Both the position numbers and the translations under genes were made by a program. The notes beneath the pieces were generated by a model, which had not been told where the DNA came from, did not search any database, and saw only the letters and a program-made list of their open reading frames with translations. Of a stretch of DNA of 9,910 nucleotides, positions 7,649 through 9,910 are shown in pieces (position 1 is the first letter of the stretch; each line of letters opens with the position of its first letter). Source of the stretch: Lachnospiraceae bacterium (GTDB taxonomy: Bacteria; Bacillota; Clostridia; Lachnospirales; Lachnospiraceae); the NCBI GenBank assembly GCA_900771955.1, contig CAAGPW010000175.1, positions 1-9,910 of the forward strand, given 5' to 3'.

Positions 7649-8011
7649 TTATCCAACTACTTTTTTTACAGCTTCCAAAACACGCTCTGCCTGGAACGGT
7701 TTTACAATGAAGTCCTTTGCTCCGGACTGAATAGCCTCAATAACCATCGCCTGCTGGCCCATTGCGGAACACATGATTACACAGGCATTTGGATCTGTTT
7801 CCTTGATCTTCTTAAGTGCCTGGATGCCGTCCATCTCCGGCATGGTAATATCCATAAGCACAAGATCCGGTTTTGTTTCATTATACTTTTCAACCGCTTT
7901 CTGACCATTTTCAGCTTCTCCGGCAATTTCATAGCCGTTCTTTGTCAGGATATCCTTGATCATCATTCTCATGAAAGCTGCATCATCACAAATTAAAATA
8001 TTCTTTGCCAT
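7649..8011 (-). CDS. cheY: CheY, chemotaxis response regulator
   Basis: Single-domain receiver that, when phosphorylated by CheA, binds the flagellar switch and changes motor behaviour. The 120-aa product covers one receiver domain and nothing else. Key residues are present: acidic pair D9/D10, phosphoacceptor D54 (VLMDITMPEMDG), S82 in IMCSAMG and K104 in VKPF. DDAAFMRMMIKDIL, MCSAMGQQ and GAKDFIVKPFQA match the Bacillus-type CheY closely. In Gram-positive bacteria of this type CheY-P usually promotes counter-clockwise rotation (smooth swimming), the reverse of E. coli; this is family knowledge, not visible here. The reading frame is open further up to a TTG at 8038, but ATG 8011 has a good AGGAG 8 nt upstream and gives the normal N-terminus MAKNILICDD. 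It lies 30 nt after fliY, whose product carries CheY-P phosphatase motifs. Confidence 0.97.
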   Translation of the reverse strand: MAKNILICDDAAFMRMMIKDILTKNGYEIAGEAENGQKAVEKYNETKPDLVLMDITMPEMDGIQALKKIKETDPNACVIMCSAMGQQAMVIEAIQSGAKDFIVKPFQAERVLEAVKKVVG

Positions 8012-8018
8012 ATCTGTA

Positions 8019-8024
8019 TCTCCT
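8019..8024 (-). promoter_or_regulatory. Ribosome binding site that fixes the cheY start
   Basis: AGGAGA on the minus strand, 8 nt (counted from AGGAG) before ATG 8011. It favours this start over the upstream in-frame TTG at 8038, which would add nine residues not typical of CheY. Confidence 0.75.
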
Positions 8025-8041
8025 ATTCTTTTCCTCAATTA

Positions 8042-9175
8042 TTATTTTACAATATCAGTAATACGAATACCATAGCTTTCTTCGATTACTACAACTTCAC
8101 CTTTTGCTACATACTTGCCGTTTACCAGCACATCAATCGGTTCTCCGGCTATTTTGTTCAGTTCAATAATCGTTCCAGGCGCAAAATCCAGAATATCCTG
8201 AATAGATTTGCTTGTTCTTCCAAGTTCTACTGTGACCTCAAGCGGCACATCCATGATCAGATCAATATTCTCACTCTGGAATGCCGGATTCAAATCATTG
8301 GTAAACGGTTGGAACTGTGCCTGCTGTACATTTACCGGTTGTGTCATCATTGGCTGTCCTGCCATTGGTTGCTGATTCATCATCTGTTGCCCCATTCCCA
8401 TTGTCTGCTGCGCCATCATCGGCTGTTCTGTCGGCTGCGGTGCCGGTGCTGGTTCCGGTGCTGGTGCTGCATTATTTTCCGTACTCGCTTCCGGTCCCAT
8501 GTTCTGGGTAATACTGTTACACATTTCCTGTGCAAAAGAAACCGGATACAACTGCATGATCTCGCTGTCAACCAGATCACTAATTTCCATCTTAAAGGAA
8601 ATCTTTACAAAATCCCCAGTCAGGAATTTTTCAATCTCCCCCTCATCCTCGGTGTCCTGTAAATCTATCAGATCCGCAACTGGCGGGCTGATATCAATCG
8701 TTTTGTTCAACATGGAAGATAAAGATGTTGCAGATGACCCCATCATCTGATTCATCGCTTCACTGATCGCACTTAAATGCAATTCGCCCAGTTCTGTATC
8801 GGTATTGGTTCCATCGCCTCCCATCATAAGATCGGTAATGACCTTCACGTCATTTTCCTTTAAGACCAGAAGGTTTGTACCATCCAGACCAACAGTATAG
8901 GCAATTCGGATAAAAACACAGGGACGTTCATATGCCGCAACCACATCTTCCCATTTTGCCATATCAACTACCGGAGTTGATATTTCTACTTTCCTGTTTA
9001 CCAGCGAAGACAGCGTCGTTGCCGCCGTTCCCATACTGATATTGGCGACTTCACCGATCGCATCTTTATCACTGTCTGACAGGACTTGAGTACCGCTGTC
9101 TGTATTTTTATCCGCAGAGCCCTGATCTTTCGCAAGCAAAGCGCTTATTTCTTCCTGCGATAAAACTCCATCCAT
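8042..9175 (-). CDS. fliY: FliY, flagellar switch protein with CheC-type CheY-P phosphatase domain
   Basis: C-ring protein of Gram-positive flagella that replaces FliN and also dephosphorylates CheY-P at the motor. The 377 aa show three parts. First, an N-terminal CheY-binding-like peptide, MDGVLSQEEISALL (1-14). Second, a CheC/FliM-middle-like domain (about 30-225) with two phosphatase motifs of the form [D/S]xxxExxN then Pro 23 residues on: D38/E42/N45/P68 and S135/E139/N142/P165. Both look intact. Third, a Pro/Ala then Met/Gln-rich linker (about 236-290) leads to a C-terminal FliN/SpoA domain (about 302-377) with VPLEVTVELGRTSKSIQDIL and PGTIIELNKIAGEPIDVLVN. ATG 9175 lies 4 nt after the fliM stop with AGGAG (9190-9186) 10 nt upstream. 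No separate fliN is seen here, as expected when FliY carries that domain. Confidence 0.97.
   Translation of the reverse strand: MDGVLSQEEISALLAKDQGSADKNTDSGTQVLSDSDKDAIGEVANISMGTAATTLSSLVNRKVEISTPVVDMAKWEDVVAAYERPCVFIRIAYTVGLDGTNLLVLKENDVKVITDLMMGGDGTNTDTELGELHLSAISEAMNQMMGSSATSLSSMLNKTIDISPPVADLIDLQDTEDEGEIEKFLTGDFVKISFKMEISDLVDSEIMQLYPVSFAQEMCNSITQNMGPEASTENNAAPAPEPAPAPQPTEQPMMAQQTMGMGQQMMNQQPMAGQPMMTQPVNVQQAQFQPFTNDLNPAFQSENIDLIMDVPLEVTVELGRTSKSIQDILDFAPGTIIELNKIAGEPIDVLVNGKYVAKGEVVVIEESYGIRITDIVK
8333..8470 (-). other. Low-complexity linker of FliY: Pro/Ala run then Met/Gln-rich run
   Basis: Within fliY, residues 236-250 are an Ala-Pro run (AAPAPEPAPAPQP) and residues 251-281 are dominated by Met and Gln with Gly and Pro. 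The DNA is correspondingly repetitive (GGTGCTGG-like units on the plus strand near 8445-8465). The stretch separates the CheC-like domain from the SpoA/FliN domain and is almost certainly a flexible tether. Its repetitive DNA is a likely site of length change between strains; that is inference. Confidence 0.75.
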
Positions 9176-9179
9176 TCTC

Positions 9180-9910
9180 TCACTGCTCCTCTCTGATTAT
9201 TGAAGTAACCCTTACTGCGTATTCATCTCCTGATGCTCCCGGCAGTGCGGTAAACTTTCTGATATTTCCTACATATACATTCAATTCCTGGTCTACTTTC
9301 GTATCCAGTCTTATAATGTCACCTCTCTGTAAATTCACAAAATCATTTACCGAGATCGTACTCTTGCCAAGTACAGCCTTTACCGGTATCTGTGCTCTGG
9401 CGATCAGATCCTCAATTGCCTCATGGTACTCTTTGGAATCCTTTTCCTGCATAGATGAATACCAGTATTTTGTATTGAGTTTATCCATGATGCTTTCAAG
9501 CGTCAGATATGGAAGACAAACATTCATCATGCCCTCCACTTCACCAATTTTCACATTGATCGTCAAGATAGCGATCATTTCCGACGGAGATATGATCTGT
9601 GCGAACTGTGAATTTGTTTCAATTCTTTCCAGACGCGGATGAATATCCGCAACATTTTCCCATGGTTCCCTCAGCAGATTCACGCATACCGTCATGATTC
9701 TTTCAATGATCAGCAGCTCAATCTCCGTAAAATCTCTTGGTTTTTCAAGCGGAGCTCCATTTCCTCCCAACATACGGTCCACCATTGCATAGCCGAGATT
9801 GGATGCCAGTTCTATAATGATATTGCCCGACAACGGTGCAAAATTAACAATTCCAAGCAAAACAGGATTGGACAGAGCATTTGAAAATTCAGAATATGTA
9901 ACCGCTTCCG
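9180..9910 (-). CDS. fliM: FliM, flagellar motor switch protein, 5' end cut by the window
   Basis: C-ring switch protein that binds CheY-P through its N-terminus and FliG through its middle domain. The frame is open to the window edge; 242 residues are visible, beginning in EAVTYSEFSNALSNPV, a conserved point near the start of the middle domain. Since FliM is about 330 aa, roughly the first 90 residues, including the CheY-P-binding peptide, are outside. Seen: the middle-domain segment LGIVNFAPLSGN, the FliG-binding GGxG motif as MLGGNG (46-51 of the visible part), and the C-terminal SpoA domain (about 165-240; ISVNDFVNLQRGDIIRLDTK, then YVGNIRKFTALPG). An in-frame TTG at 9860 is internal and not a true start, since conserved FliM sequence continues upstream of it. 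The gene ends 4 nt before fliY. Confidence 0.96.
   Translation of the reverse strand, partial: EAVTYSEFSNALSNPVLLGIVNFAPLSGNIIIELASNLGYAMVDRMLGGNGAPLEKPRDFTEIELLIIERIMTVCVNLLREPWENVADIHPRLERIETNSQFAQIISPSEMIAILTINVKIGEVEGMMNVCLPYLTLESIMDKLNTKYWYSSMQEKDSKEYHEAIEDLIARAQIPVKAVLGKSTISVNDFVNLQRGDIIRLDTKVDQELNVYVGNIRKFTALPGASGDEYAVRVTSIIREEQ

Noticed and set aside
8309..8662. Plus-strand frames opposite the fliY linker encoding His/Leu/Cys-rich or Ala/Val/Pro/Ser-rich repeats
   Set aside because: They are shadows of the Met/Gln/Pro-rich linker codons; the repetitive look comes from the real minus-strand gene.
9858..9860. TTG as a possible start of a shortened FliM
   Set aside because: Conserved FliM sequence (TYSEFSNALSNPV) continues upstream in frame to the window edge, so the gene is cut by the window and not truncated.
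1..9910. Search for a mobile element, defence system, CRISPR array, RNA gene, terminator or unknown cassette within the operon
   Set aside because: Known flagellar genes fill the window with gaps of 37 nt or less and in the standard Gram-positive order; no terminal repeats, transposase, array or long hairpin was seen by eye. A systematic hairpin or covariance-model scan was not possible here.

Overview
The window is one uninterrupted stretch of a flagellar/chemotaxis (fla/che) operon. All genes lie on the minus strand, so they read from the right end of the window to the left. In transcription order they are fliM (5' part missing), fliY, cheY, fliO (called fliZ in Bacillus), fliP, fliQ, fliR, flhB, flhA, flhF and flhG (3' end missing). 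This is the classical Bacillus/Clostridium fla/che gene order. Moderate GC, AGGAGG-type ribosome binding sites, a FliY protein in place of a stand-alone FliN, and a CheY very close to the Gram-positive type all point to a motile Firmicute. A Lachnospiraceae member (Roseburia/Agathobacter/Butyrivibrio-like) is my best guess, but that is inference and not proved by the sequence.

Layout: 9910-8042 encodes the switch/C-ring proteins FliM and FliY. 8011-7649 encodes the response regulator CheY. 7647-2088 encodes the membrane part of the flagellar type III export apparatus (FliO, FliP, FliQ, FliR, FlhB, FlhA). 2086-1 encodes the SRP-like GTPase FlhF and its MinD-like partner FlhG, which set flagellar position and number. 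There is no gene-free stretch: the largest gap is 37 nt (flhB-flhA), and most gaps are 1-18 nt.

How they work together: FliP/Q/R with FlhB form the export gate, with FliO assisting its assembly, and FlhA forms the export ring that selects substrates. FlhF and FlhG direct where and how often a basal body is built. FliM and FliY form the cytoplasmic switch that CheY-P binds, and FliY also carries two intact CheC-type phosphatase motifs for removing CheY-P at the motor.

I found no mobile element, RNA gene, CRISPR array, terminator, pseudogene or foreign insertion. I do not see a novel system. The points most worth a second look are modest: an N-terminally extended FliP with a signal peptide, a Pro/Ala then Met/Gln-rich linker in FliY, a long linker in FlhF, and several start codons that differ from the longest reading frame.
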